NCBI GenBank assembly: GCA_018873245.2
Contig: JAEMBT020000003.1
Span: 5,537,843-5,601,842, forward strand
Length of the DNA: 64,000 nt
Reading direction: 5' to 3'
Source: Archegozetes longisetosus
Lineage: Eukaryota > Arthropoda > Arachnida > Sarcoptiformes > Trhypochthoniidae
Part shown: positions 1 to 12,876 of the stretch, piece by piece
Numbering within the stretch: the first letter of the stretch is position 1
Layout: every line of letters starts with the position of its first letter
Position numbers and translations under genes: made by a program
Notes under the pieces: model-generated
The model's database searches: none
Told to the model about the DNA's origin: nothing
The model's input: only the letters and a program-made list of their open reading frames with translations

Positions 1-1591
1 CCATAGCCAAGTGAAAAATATCTCTTTTATTCAAATAGGATTCCTTGACATTGACTCAGTTACCATGTCATACATGTAGCTAACAATACATGTTCGGAAG
101 GGACAACTTCCTTCTAGGAGTTAGTGGAATGATTTCTTTTTTGTTATTGACAATTGATGGTGCGGTTGTGTTGAAGATTTGTAAAGCCTGTCCCCTCTCC
201 CACTTTCTAGGTCTGGCCTCCTTGCATGTGTAGTTTTACACTATCCCGTCTGTAAGCCGAGACATATATGATCCTAAAATATAGTGCACTGTTCGGAACA
301 AAATGTAATATAATGAAAGAACATACAGTGCATTGTTCAACCGGACAATGAATACTATCCCAAAGAAAGCTTACACATCACCATAGCATATGTCATTGAG
401 AACATGATTCAATAAATAACATATGAACATATGCTGAGGTTGTGTCCGACTAACCAATCTATTGAATCTACTGCTTGGTCTCTGATAGTCGCCCCGTATA
501 ATAATGTGCAAATTAGATTAATATATGACATTTTGAATCATTTATTTTCAACACTCTATCATCGGAACTGAACATACTGTTATAGTTGACGCTAGAATGC
601 TGATCAAATAGATGTTCATTCAATACATCTTTGTTTCATATATACAATTACTTTGGAACATTTATAATCGTCTTCCTATTAGACTAGTATTAATAATGAT
701 TTCTCTTAATCTGTCATTATTTCGCTGCTTCTTTCAAATTGATGGATAATTAATAATGAATGTGATGGTCAACTAATCTATAACATGCCTTAAAAATGAC
801 TAGATTTATTTGATAAATTGTCGATAATGCACTGATTGTCGTCTGGATTGATTGACTTGAGTGAGATTGGTTTGGCAATAATAATACTTTTCGTTAGCTG
901 ACTATCATAATTAGCCTTAATTTTGTTAGAAAGCAAACTTAACTATTCTCTCCATCGATGAGATGTTTTTTGTTACCAAAATTAAACCTATGAATAACGC
1001 CCAACAAAATAGGGCCCGATCTTAAAGTACAGCTAATCTTATGTATTGAAGAGACATTTTTCAGATTTTGAATGAATTTGGCCAAAAATCGAATCAAATA
1101 TTGAAAGCTTTGAAATAGTTAAAAATTGAGAGGCGATAGCATTTTATTGTGATAGGTTTAACTGAAGTAATGCAGTAGAAAAGTTCAATAAACAAGACAT
1201 AATGGAAGCATATATTCTCCATTCACGTATAACTACTTGTTCTCCTATTCAACTTTCTTGAAGGGGAAACTTATTCCGCCCTTTGCCAAAATACATTAGC
1301 CATACCGTACGTTCAAATACTGCACATTCTATGCAAATCCGCTCAAAGTATAAACTGACCGACAGTCGCAAAACTGTTTGATCGCAAACTTAGTCTGTCA
1401 GTGTACAAATGAATGCCATATTATAGAGCCCTTTGTGAGCTTATCGCTTGTAAACCAAACGTTAGTATTGCAAACCAATTATTGTAAAGCTGAAAATTGA
1501 TTGATGCCAAACAAGTTGAATAGAGTTTTACAGCCTTGTCCTGTGAGTTAGGTATATATGACATTTGTTGTATTCTACACCAGCTATGAAA

Positions 1592-1668
1592 TGGTCACTG
1601 CTATAAAGCAATATTTGTAATGTTTCTAATGTTATTTTAATTATAGCTACAACTTTATACCACTCACC
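1592..1668. repeat. Dispersed hairpin element, copy A
   Basis: Left arm TGGTCACTGCTATAAAG is answered by a right arm ending CTTTATACCACTCACC, with the core GTAATGTTATTTTAAT between them. It shares arms or core with copies at 13412-13488, 37378-37461 and 52645-52721, and with a weaker copy near 16240. Copies A and B can both be bounded at 77 bp. I could not place it in a named family. Confidence 0.6.
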
Positions 1669-2073
1669 CCAGCAAATATTAAATAAACTTTGGATTTTGC
1701 TTGCCCTCAAATTCTGGTATTAATGTGCACTTTTCATAATAACTTTAGCTGTTGTTTGATAAATAGCCCCTATATTTTCAGGGATAGTGTACATCTCATT
1801 CTCTACTATTTGCAAATTTCAATTTACTTTATTAGTAGCATATAATTACTGCAAATTTTAAACCGTTTAATGTAAGCGACGTGTAATTTAGAATTTTTAG
1901 AGCCAACGTAAACACTTTTTATGCAGATTTACGCCGTTATGAATTAGATCCGACTTTGATAAAATTCTATTATTATTATTACTGAGTATTCTAATTAAAC
2001 AAATCCATTAAATATAAGACGAGTCCAAAATAATAATCATAGTTCAATTTGAATATGGTAACTTAGTTGTTGT

Positions 2074-2085
<12 letters not shown>

Positions 2086-2135
<50 letters not shown>
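2086..2135. repeat. (TC)n microsatellite
   Basis: About 50 bases of nearly perfect CT dinucleotide repeat with one interruption (CTTTCT) near its end. Two more tracts of the same motif and strand lie at 11.03 and 12.84 kb, both inside the long first intron of latrophilin. Confidence 0.95.
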
Positions 2136-4837
2136 ACACTCTAAGTGATGTCCCCTAAAGAAGCATAACTGTTGAGAGCATTAGTGCCAACACTGAGAGG
2201 AAGCACTTATCCTCAAAAGTAATAAACAAACGATTGAATAAGAAGTTTAAAAAAAAGATTTTCAAATTAGCTGTAACTACAAATTACTTGCATGTCTCGT
2301 AGCAATTATGATATGAACTCATTTTATGAACTCTCACTTAATGACTAAGTAATCAATTAATCAAATTTAAAATGATTTGAGGAACGATTTAAATAATTTA
2401 GAGAGAAATACTATATATCTGTGGATTTGCACATCTCTTAAGAATTGGGTTTAAAAAACAAATGATCAAGTTTAAAAGAAAGAAATTTGCTGCAAATAAT
2501 TGTTTCTTACATTAAAATCCGACTGTAGACTAAAAGCTTTTCTAGTCATAAAAACCATTAAGACTCACAAATGGAATAAATTCACTATTTATTCCATTCA
2601 TTGTCTTCTCCAGATTTTAATCCTATTTTTTTCTCTTCTAACTCTTTTAATCATCTCTTTTAACTCTATCATCAAGTCATATAAAGCGATCGATCAGTCA
2701 AATGAATTACTTTATAAGCATTCTAACTAGAGCTAATATGAATTTTAGATTTCATTCCAAAGTAGACTTGGCTTAAAATTGAAATTGATTTCAGTTCGGT
2801 TTAACATTGTTTAGTCTAATATTGAACTGAATTTGTTAAAGTGTGCATAATTGAGGAAATATCCGAAAGTTAGCAAATTTTAATTAAAAGTCTTAATAAA
2901 TAGGAACGTAGTATCTGAAGTAGCAAGCAAAAATAAGGAATAGCTTTGGGATCAGAGCATATGTAGTTGATGTAACTGATGTGTGCAATGATTCAAGCAA
3001 TCTATGATTTATAGTAATAAAAGTGTGAAATAATAGAGTTAGTTCAGTTGGTTTTCTCACATCAATGGACTTACATCATTCCCTATTACCTTCTGTTACA
3101 ATACGAATATTTCCCAAGCGATGCCCTACAGTCACATTCACTAAAACTCTTGCACAAAGACTAAAATCTGACAAAAAATACATTTGCCTCCTCTAAGTAA
3201 ATACTTGACATTAACGTATAAATGATAGAAAAGTGAATCAAATTGTATGATATTTATTTAGAAAACATAAATGATACGCGGAAATCAGTATTATAAACCT
3301 GTAAACGTTAAAACATGTATGCTATGAAGCACTTAATAGGATGAATTTTTCTCAGAATTTCATTGTGCACATCTTGTTCTCTTACATATATTATTTCATA
3401 TTTCTCTTCTCACTCTAACAATACCATTATTATGAAAAATTTATTTCCAAATTTATTTCCAAATTTATTCTACTCTTTTCCACAAGAATCTATACAAACA
3501 ATTGCTTTTAAACATCGAATAAATTATTGTGTAGCTGGAAAAATACTCGAAAACTTCAGAATAGTTTCAGAATGGTTTAGACGAAATTAATACCAGGAAG
3601 TGATTAAAATGATTGTAAACTACTGCAAATTGATGAGCAGAGCAGATAATCGAGTTGAATAGTACATAATGGCAGAAATAAAATAATAAGCAGAAGTCAA
3701 AATTTAATATTTCATGCCATTTATGGTTTATTTAACCAGATGTTTGATTGTTCTTTGTTTATAGCATCAAAATTAAGATTAGAGTTGAAGTTTCATAAGA
3801 GAAGAGCGATTCCGCTAAGAATAACTACACTGTTGTGTTGTGGGCACATTTGTGTTAATATTTTATATTCGTTATGCGTTTGACGTAGACTATAATTTTC
3901 TTATATATTTCTCAAATCAGTCTCTCTTTATCTCTTCACTTGTCTTCTCTCCAAAAAACATAAAATCTATTTAAAGTGGAGACAAACAAAGTTGTAACTA
4001 AATAAGGTATTTAAATAGATGGATTCATTAATTTTCTTACTGTTAATAGAAATGAGAGATTCGTGTAACAGTGCTTTATTGTGTGAGAATGAATTTCCTT
4101 ATCAGTTTTTGGGTCAACACTTCTAAATATGCCCAACACATAGTTGGCTTTTCATCTGCTTTTAGTTGGCTTTTGATCTGCGCTTTTCTAATTTATAATA
4201 TAAGACCAATTTAGCGCTGCCATCAAATACATTAACCCCACTTATAATTGTTTGCAACGTGAAAATGATTCTTACTTTTTCATTATTATGAGCTCATCAT
4301 TATGTTTATATACTGATAGCATCTATCACTTATTTAAAACTTGTCTTATTGTGTATACAAGTGTATTTTTAGAGAGTTGTTCAACTTTATTGTAGCTAAA
4401 GCTTCCTCTTTCACTGTAGATGCACTGCGTGTTTGCGCCCACAAACCTAAATACTCAAGGATTTAATTTGATTAAGTCATTACACAATAAACTTAACTCT
4501 CAATGGAGTTCAGTTGAAGCCAATTTATTTCCTAGAAATATCCTTATTGATCAACATTCTGCTAGTTTTCAAAATTGTTCCTCAAAAGCATAAGTTACAC
4601 AGAAGTGAATAATAATGTTGACAAAAATGCTGATACTTTATCTCAGGCTGTTTGTCTTATCATTTTTCAAAGGTATTCAAGCAATTTTAATTAATATCTG
4701 TCTCTAAAGTTGCATAGATAGAAAATTTAGAAAGCAGTATACACAAAAATTTCAAAGCATTCGATAGGATATGAAATTTTAATTAAAGTGTATCAGAGAG
4801 GGGAATCATAATGCATAGCAGTCCCAAACGAATATAG

Positions 4838-4940
4838 CTTGTGTATTATATACTTATACTATATAGCTCATATATTATGTACTTATGTGTTATATAGCAC
4901 ATATATTATATAACTTATATATTATATAACTTATGTATTG
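4838..4940. repeat. AT-rich imperfect tandem repeat
   Basis: Repeated TATATTATATAACTTAT-like units at irregular spacing. Several copies of the words ATATATTAT and ACTTATG are visible. No coding potential. Confidence 0.7.
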
Positions 4941-5607
4941 GTGATGCTTCGACTCTGACCGAAATGAGGACAAGAAGAAAAGGCACTATTAATTTTAATA
5001 ACGCCGGATGAGATAAAAGTCATTCTTTCTATTATAATATAGTTATATATATACTACTCATATATACTCTTCTCTATATAATACATTATGATTTTAAAGT
5101 GCATTCTTATTGACCTAATGTTCTGTTAAAAGTTTGAATTGCAAGTATTCTTATGAATTTTTCGTCAGTCCAAACCATTTTGAGAGGCTCGTGCGTGAAA
5201 ATCATGAGTCTATGGTGAAATATTTCAACGTAAAAACGTTCAAATCGTTCTGTTTGCGATCTTTATTGAAGGTTACAATTATTGAATTCTAGTTGAATTG
5301 CATTTTAAGCTATTATCACTTGTGATTTGAAGATTTTTGTTGTCTAGTAAAAACTTAGTCGAATAGACAAAGGGATTACACGTTTCTATTGCCAACTCGT
5401 CTTTATAGTAATAAACCTTTCGCCCAAAACCAATTATAGATAATGTGTTGCACGCAATTCCCTAAAAGTGCATTAATGCAGAAGCTCTAAGAGAGAATGA
5501 GGAGATGTGTTGGTTCGAAGAGGTGTGATCCACTAAAAAGGGAGGCCGTTGAAAAAAATTCAGTCCACTTTTTCTCTGCTAATTCTATTGTTGCCAATAC
5601 CACACCC

Positions 5608-5670
5608 GATAGTTTGTAGACCAGATAGTTTGTAGTCCAAATAGTTTGTAGACCAAATAGTTTTGGACCA
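5608..5670. repeat. 17-bp tandem repeat
   Basis: Four copies of a unit close to ATAGTTTGTAGACCAA in a row, the last degenerate. Confidence 0.85.
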
Positions 5671-6758
5671 TTTGCATCTCTAAGGTTCCAAAATAGTGTA
5701 TTTGAGCACTTTGTTTACACAGACCTAACGTCGTAATTAAGGAGCAGATGGAAAATACTTATTCGCTTTTCTAACTCTTGTTCATCTCCTCCTCACAGTC
5801 AATATTATATGAAAAGAATTGCTGTATGGCTGTGAGCGATCGGAAACTCACGTGCATTGATGCTCGACACGCAATACTTGGGCTATTTCTCAAATCAAAA
5901 AATCATTCAGACAGCGGTCCGGCTCTCAATGCTTTCATTAATTCATGTTTAAAATAATCACAAGGAATTTATTAGATCAAAGACCGGACTTCAAAAGAAA
6001 CAGCAGTTAGTCTTAATGTGAAGGACACGCCTAACCATTATGTTAAGCAACATCTGACCCATGAATACTGTCCATATTTAATATACTGTTAAATTTGAGC
6101 TGCTATATACTCACACCCATTAGTTCTTAGTGCATAACTTCCACTTCTTTGGAATGTGCAACAAGTATAACAACACCACAGCTCCAACTTCTTATAACTT
6201 GTTTCCAAAACATGCCTTCAATTCCTATATCCGACTAATTTTCTCAATTTTTCCCTCACTTTATTATAATAACAATACACTCGACTTGACTCAACTTTAA
6301 GTTGTAATTCTTAATGCTTTCAATGTCTTTCAAAAGACCTTCTGAGATACAAGTAATCGAAGTTGAACAAATGTTTTTGCAATAGTAGGAAAATTGTCTC
6401 TCATATCAAAGCATTGAATATTCGTTTCACGTCCTCTACTTCTCAGTTTTTTATAAAGAATATTCAGTTTCTTATAATTAATATTCGAATTTTTCTCATT
6501 ATATGCGGGCATTAATTGCATAAAAATTATTTATTTGAAAGTCTAATTAGAAAAGTTCGGATAATTATAACTCAATTTTTCCAAGCTCAGTCCCATGAAC
6601 TTTAATTAAGTTGTTTGACTTAAATTTTTAATTAGTCATAAAAGTCACATTTCAAGTTGAATTTTGACTAAATGCATAAAATCTAATTGAATTATTTGAA
6701 ACTTAAGTTTAATTAAATTTTGTCTGTCAAAGATTGAGAACTATTTGGTATTAGTTAT

Positions 6759-6822
6759 AGTAGATAGTGACTAGAATATACTAGGTAGTGCCTAGGATAT
6801 ACTAGGTAGTGACTAGGATAAG
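6759..6822. repeat. About 24-bp tandem repeat
   Basis: Two and a half copies of a unit built on TACTAGGTAGTGACTAGGATA, with single-base differences between copies. Confidence 0.8.
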
Positions 6823-7548
6823 TGACTTTTTAGCTAAACAATGACAGTCTGAACGCTTCCTTCGTTAAGCTGAATAATATAGCAATTATATAAATTGGTT
6901 ACTAACTTACATTTAATTATTCACAAATTCATATAAATTTCAAGTATTCAACATAATCTAGACATCAATTTATCAGTCTAATATCCACTTGGATTCTCTT
7001 CCCCAACACCATTAAATCATAACATTGCTGTCCTCCCCTCTCATTTTGAGAAAAAATGATAAATACATTTTCTATTTGAATTATGCCATTTGCTTAAAAA
7101 CTACTTAGGGATAGATTTTCTTATATGTTATTAACATATATTTTGTTCATAAAAGGAGGCTCAACGATTTTATCTATATATCACATATTCTTTACCCTAA
7201 GTGTGCAAACTCAATATTAACAATCAATTATACCTATGTTTGAATATCTTATTACCTTTTGTGTGCAAACAAATAAAACTCGTAAAATTGCTCTTCGCAG
7301 TTTCCGCGAGTTCACTCAAAATCACTTCAATTCATTTGATTTCATCTTACATGTAATTCTTGCGTATGAAATATAATTTTACAGTAAATTAGTTTATCTA
7401 ATCTTTTACAACTTGCAAAATTGGAAAAACTAATCTAACTTGAACTAAACTAATTAATTGTGTTTCTTATTTTAGATCTGAAAGCTATTTACAACTCGGA
7501 GTAATATTGAATATATTAAGAATAATATATGTGATAAGAGGAAACACG

Positions 7549-10500
7549 ATGCATACGAAAACAGTTTGCCTATTAGTCATACAAATCATACTAATCTCAT
7601 CGCTTTCCTTCGTCTCATCGAGAAGAGGAGGTAAGAATGTTGACCTTTTTATAACCATAAAAATATTATTTAAGTTATGGATACATTTATATATTGCCAA
7701 TTCTAGAATTACAAATTAGTCTCATGTGGTGAGAGATATTTTTATAGTTCTTACAGTTCTTAGCTTTTTCTTACCTTCTATTGCATGTTATGCCTGATTC
7801 ACAAATCTTAACTTATTTTTTATTGGAAAATATGAAATTATTTATATTTTGCAAGTTTTAAACTGCATTACAAGTTGAAAGAGGAATTTATACGCTATGC
7901 TATAACTACTATAATGAACATAACAAGTGCGCTTCAAAGTGCCAGTACCTGTGTATTCATGTAAGTTGAGTATGCTTAAGTCACAGCTTATGCCTTATAC
8001 CATGTTGATTTGTTCCAAATGTTCCTATGATTGTTGTTTAGCTCAAATAAATGCGTCAGACGAACACGACAGTAATTTGATATGAACATAATGAATGCTG
8101 AGAGTCGTTAACGTTTTGTGCGCTTTGTACTGGTCAGCCCTAATGAGACTTCTGAATAGTAGAATTGCTGCTATGCTCGCCATCCTTTACTTAAACTTAT
8201 TTCTCTTTCTCTATCTTTGTATAACTTAATATTATACCAGAGCAAAAAGGAAATATGGCTTCTTTTATGCTAACTATTTCAACAACAAAATTATGGTATC
8301 AGGTTCCAGATAGAATACTTCAGCAACCTTTCAAATCTAAAACTTGTTCTCTTGTCCACTTTTATGTCGACGCTTTAGATCTTCTTTTGTTGTTAAACTT
8401 CTTCTTCAATCGCTCGGCCAAACAAATCCGAGAAAACTTTTGGAGTCAGGATTAGACTGAAAAGCGCAGAGTAAACAATGTCAACACCTTTTACAACACC
8501 TAAAGCCGATTTCATATATTTGGGATTTTCAGCCTTAACAGTGCCGAAGCAATTCAGTCAGCTTTTAGTGAGAAATAACATTTTAGAAAAGCAATTTCTA
8601 GTGATCGTGATCCATAAAATACCAAAGTTATGTTTCTTTTTACCCATAATTGAGAATAGTTTTATTGACGTTATGTTATCGGTAAAGCAAAAAATCTCAT
8701 TTGCAGCCAAAATCGTCCTATTCTCGTTCGATACCCAGCTCAACGGCAAGTCTTATCGAACTAAACATTTTCTATAATTAAAAACCTATCTCAATTATCT
8801 CATAAGACATTAACTCTTCAGATATGGCTTGTTGGAGATGGGTACAAATTGCAAAATAGCGGTTGTATTCATGTCAAGGAAAGGATTTACTATAATTTTG
8901 TAGAGAAAAATTACTGTTTTTCAGCGAATCATAGTATATGTCAACCATAGTATGTGTCGGCAAATCCAATGGAAGACGAAACACATGAAAAAATAAGAGC
9001 GCTTTATTTGGGTGACCATCGATTTCACATTTAATAATGAGTGATGACACCCTTTTGCAAGTCATCTTTTGATGGCCACTCATTCTCTTATATAGAAATG
9101 ATTATGGAGTAGAAGACTCGCAAATCTCTAATTTTGCCATGCACTAGCATCGCAACCTCTTAATCATTATAGTGTGTCAATTGTAGCTTGTCTTCAATTA
9201 CTACTCATCCATCCAACCATTGATGGGTTTTGTCATTCAATAATAGAAAAATGTACGGCATATATGTGTTTGAGTTGAAGGCTAGCCGCTTTTTGGTTTG
9301 TTTTTAATACAATAATCATATAAAAAATCTTAATAAAAAGTCTTAACAAAAAACGTTAATAAAAAAATTTCAACAAAAACGTTAAGTATAAGGCAATACA
9401 CATTTGGTTGTTGCTTTTCACTCTAAAAAACCAGCCGAAGATGGTTTTTTTATTGATTGCTGATGGAATTTGATTTCACATTGGTACTTTGTATTTTGCA
9501 TTGACATCTTATGGTTTAGTTGTATAGTCTGGTACTGCTATTCATGTCCTTGCGATAAGAAAAACGTGCAGTAATATAAACGTGCTTAAGTCAACCCATT
9601 CTGCATGAATAAATACCACATGATTGCTGGCCACTGGGCTGGTCCAATGACCTGAATCATCATAGATGTCAATTATTGTAAGAAATAGAGTTCGGAAATT
9701 AAAAGATTGAACAATCAGTTCTTGAGTAGTGTATCGTGCGTTTAGCGAATTATGCATTACTTATGCCATTTGTGCCATTACTTATCTTATCCTTTGAGCT
9801 TTTCTTATCCTGTCAACTACTAATATAACCCTCGGCTCTATTGAATTGGCCCATGAAAGGGTGCGGGTTGCTAACTTCTTGTTCGGGAAATGTCCACACT
9901 TATGATTTGCATTTTAAGAACTGTAATAAGTGGTGTCTAGTATAAAGTATTATTGTTAAGAGAGTGGGCAGCAATGATATTTGGGTGTGAAATGTAGTGA
10001 TGATATCACACCCAAAAAAAGGCTCCATTTATATGAACTGTATGCAAGTCCGTGGCCTAATTTGTAGTTTGATCATAATCTACATATATATTTAGTCGTA
10101 TAAAATCATGTTTGAGTAGGAGTTTGTTGCAATTTATGCCTTTGCTTTCATTTTTGTTTGAGCTGTATGAGAAAATTTATTATAAAAGTTTATTATTAAA
10201 ATTTCATTATTATCGTATTATTTGGTTCAACACTTTATCAGAGCTTAGGTAAAAGGAAAGAGATATGAAAAGGATTTTCTATTAACTTTTAATTTGGGTC
10301 AAAGTTATTCATATAAGAGATACAAGGAAAATATTTCAACAATGCTGTTGTGATTTATTATGATTTAGAAAAATTCTTAATCATAAAAAACAAAGATAAT
10401 GAAATCAGCATAATTTGATTGTGCTGTTCAATTATCAAATGTAATAGCCTTCAGATGTCTGATTTGCAATCGCCTTCAGAATTAGTTAATCAACTTTCAA

Positions 10501-11032
10501 ACATTCTTAACCGAATTGAAAATTAGTTAATAAGGTTGAAGCAATTTGTACGCAGTTGAACACTATGATTAACTAAGAATTTGTGGTCTTATCAAGCTAG
10601 CTATAGTTTTAAGTAAGGTTATAGTTTTGTTTTTGCGAGTACTTATATTAATTTAGTCTTCATTTATAGAGAACATCGCAATTTCCTACAATATTGTTAT
10701 AGCCTTAGATTGTAAAGTGATTTTTCTCTTAATTTTTTCTTCATTTCTCTTCTTCATTTCATATGATGAGCACGTCGTCTGAGTTCAACTGTGATCATGA
10801 TAGCGCATTAACTCTCTTTCAAGCATAAGATCTTTTATGACATTTAATTTCGGTCAATCCACATTAGTTTAACATATTGAAAAAAGCTGTTCCTAACCTT
10901 AACCACTAGATTCTATGTCTGTCTTTTTAATGTAATCAGACTTTATATATAAGTTATTCATATGTAATTCATGTGCCGCGAGTAAATGGAAAGTGCAGTC
11001 ATATCAAAATTCTTGGCACGTCTGCTTATTAT

Positions 11033-11080
<48 letters not shown>

Positions 11081-12837
11081 GTTCTCTCCTCTGCAGTTCC
11101 CAAATCCAAACTGAAACTCATTGCTGCCATTTATCAAATCTAGTATACTCTGCATCGGATTGAGTAGATTTAGTGTTATTATAATATGTTCTCGCAGTAA
11201 GTTAGCTAAAAAAAGAGGCACCAATTGGGAAGTGTCTTAGGAAACGGAAAAGAAACCTAAATCGGGGAATTAGCCTTCGGAGAAATAAGCTCGTGGCATA
11301 TTTGATGGAATCAGTGAAGTGCAATGCTATGTCACATTATATATAAGTTTTCTTCTTTAATTGCCTCTTATCAATCGGGAGAATACCAAGAATACCTTTT
11401 ACCAAACTAAACGTTTAGTTGAAAACAGCAGAAGAATCGCGTCTATAAGACAAGTAAAAGAAATAGACGATCAAAAAGAAGGAAAGTTGACTTGTTTTTG
11501 GCCTGTTGTTTCTCTTCTTTTCGATGACCTCCTGTTGTGTATACAGTTTCTTTATGAGGGCGAACTTGCATTCCCAATAGGAGGCATGAATGTCAAGAAT
11601 ATATGGGCTCCTAATCGCATTTGAAACGGGGCTCCGTTTCTCCAATCCAAGAGTATTTTCCTCTTCGAGCTTGGTATTTCTCTTACAATATACTTGTCTG
11701 ACAATATATTTTACCCCACAATATATCTGCCTCACAATATATTTGCCTCACAATAACCAATTCTTAAGTATTGTAATGGAAATATAGTATAACATGACTT
11801 GTTGTTCAATCACTTTAAATGAAAATCATAGCACTATTGATCTGAATTTTTTAATGTCATGCGTATGTGATTCTGAGAATAAGTAGTTATCAATATTCTT
11901 ATGAAAGCGGTGATCATTGAGGCGGCTCGGCTTCAAATATTAAATTCATGTTTTGATGTGACACATTGTGGCCAAAAATATGATGCGTGTCTATTATCAG
12001 AGAAGGCAATCTCAGTTTAAATTTATTGCCCAAGATATACAGATCATGCACCTAATAGATGATTATGGCTTTCTACGAGCTCTACTTCTTTAAATTCATC
12101 GCATCCATCCTGAAAAAACACTCTATTCTAGTCTTACTACTCCTGTCGACCACATATTTGATATACACTTTGTGTTATAAAAAATAATATCATAATAAAA
12201 TCTAATTTATTCGATCGTATCTTATTACGAAACTTTTCTCTAAATATCCCCAAAATATTATTGTCAGTTATTTTGACCTGAGAACTGACCTAAAAATTAG
12301 CATTTCTTTCGATGAAGATATAGTGAATGAAGTTATCTGATTTAGAAGTTGGACAAGTTGAAAAAGTTTAAAGAAGGCAAAGTTGTGACTCTATTCCATT
12401 AGAGCAATCATGTTTCGTGATAGCAGTCTGACATGAATATTCCATTATTGATATTATGAGAGAATGGCTGGCACTCATTGGATTTGGCTAGGTTGGGTAG
12501 TATGTTATGAATATTCGGTTGCGTATTTTTCTACTCCCTTTACAACATAATAGTATTCCCCGTGTGTGGTGAAGTACTACAATATTACTGAGTTGCAAAC
12601 TTTTCAGCACATTCACAACTTATAACAAATTATTGGAGCGAAAATACTATCGGCTAACGGAGAGCAATACAAATAATAATAATAATAATAATAACAATCA
12701 CATTCCCTCTATATATAGCACTATTGAAACAGTAGCCATTAAGAACGAGTTTTAAGTATTATCAAAGAAACTTACTTTTCGTCTCTATAAATACAACTCA
12801 AATCAATGAAGAAAAAGAAGTAACAGATCGGATACTT

Positions 12838-12876
<39 letters not shown>

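Larger units (their letters stand above)
1..7548. other. Intergenic region upstream of latrophilin
   Basis: I recognise no protein-coding gene here; the open frames are short and resemble nothing I know. The region is AT-rich. It holds a (TC)n tract near 2.1 kb, a hairpin-family copy at 1592-1668, an AT-rich tandem tract near 4.84-4.94 kb and short tandem arrays near 5.6 and 6.8 kb. Untranslated first exons and the promoter of the downstream receptor gene may lie here, but I cannot identify them from sequence alone. Confidence 0.6.

Noticed and set aside
5495..5545. Possible tRNA B-box (GGTTCGA) near 5513
   Set aside because: No matching A-box or cloverleaf around it. No convincing tRNA was seen anywhere in the window.
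8255..8777. Two adjacent plus-strand frames of 66 and 99 aa
   Set aside because: No family motif and no convincing splice or start context; they lie inside the long latrophilin intron.
10958..11224. Open frame with a long Arg-Glu repeat on the minus strand
   Set aside because: It is the translation of the (TC)n microsatellite; nothing else in the frame looks coding.
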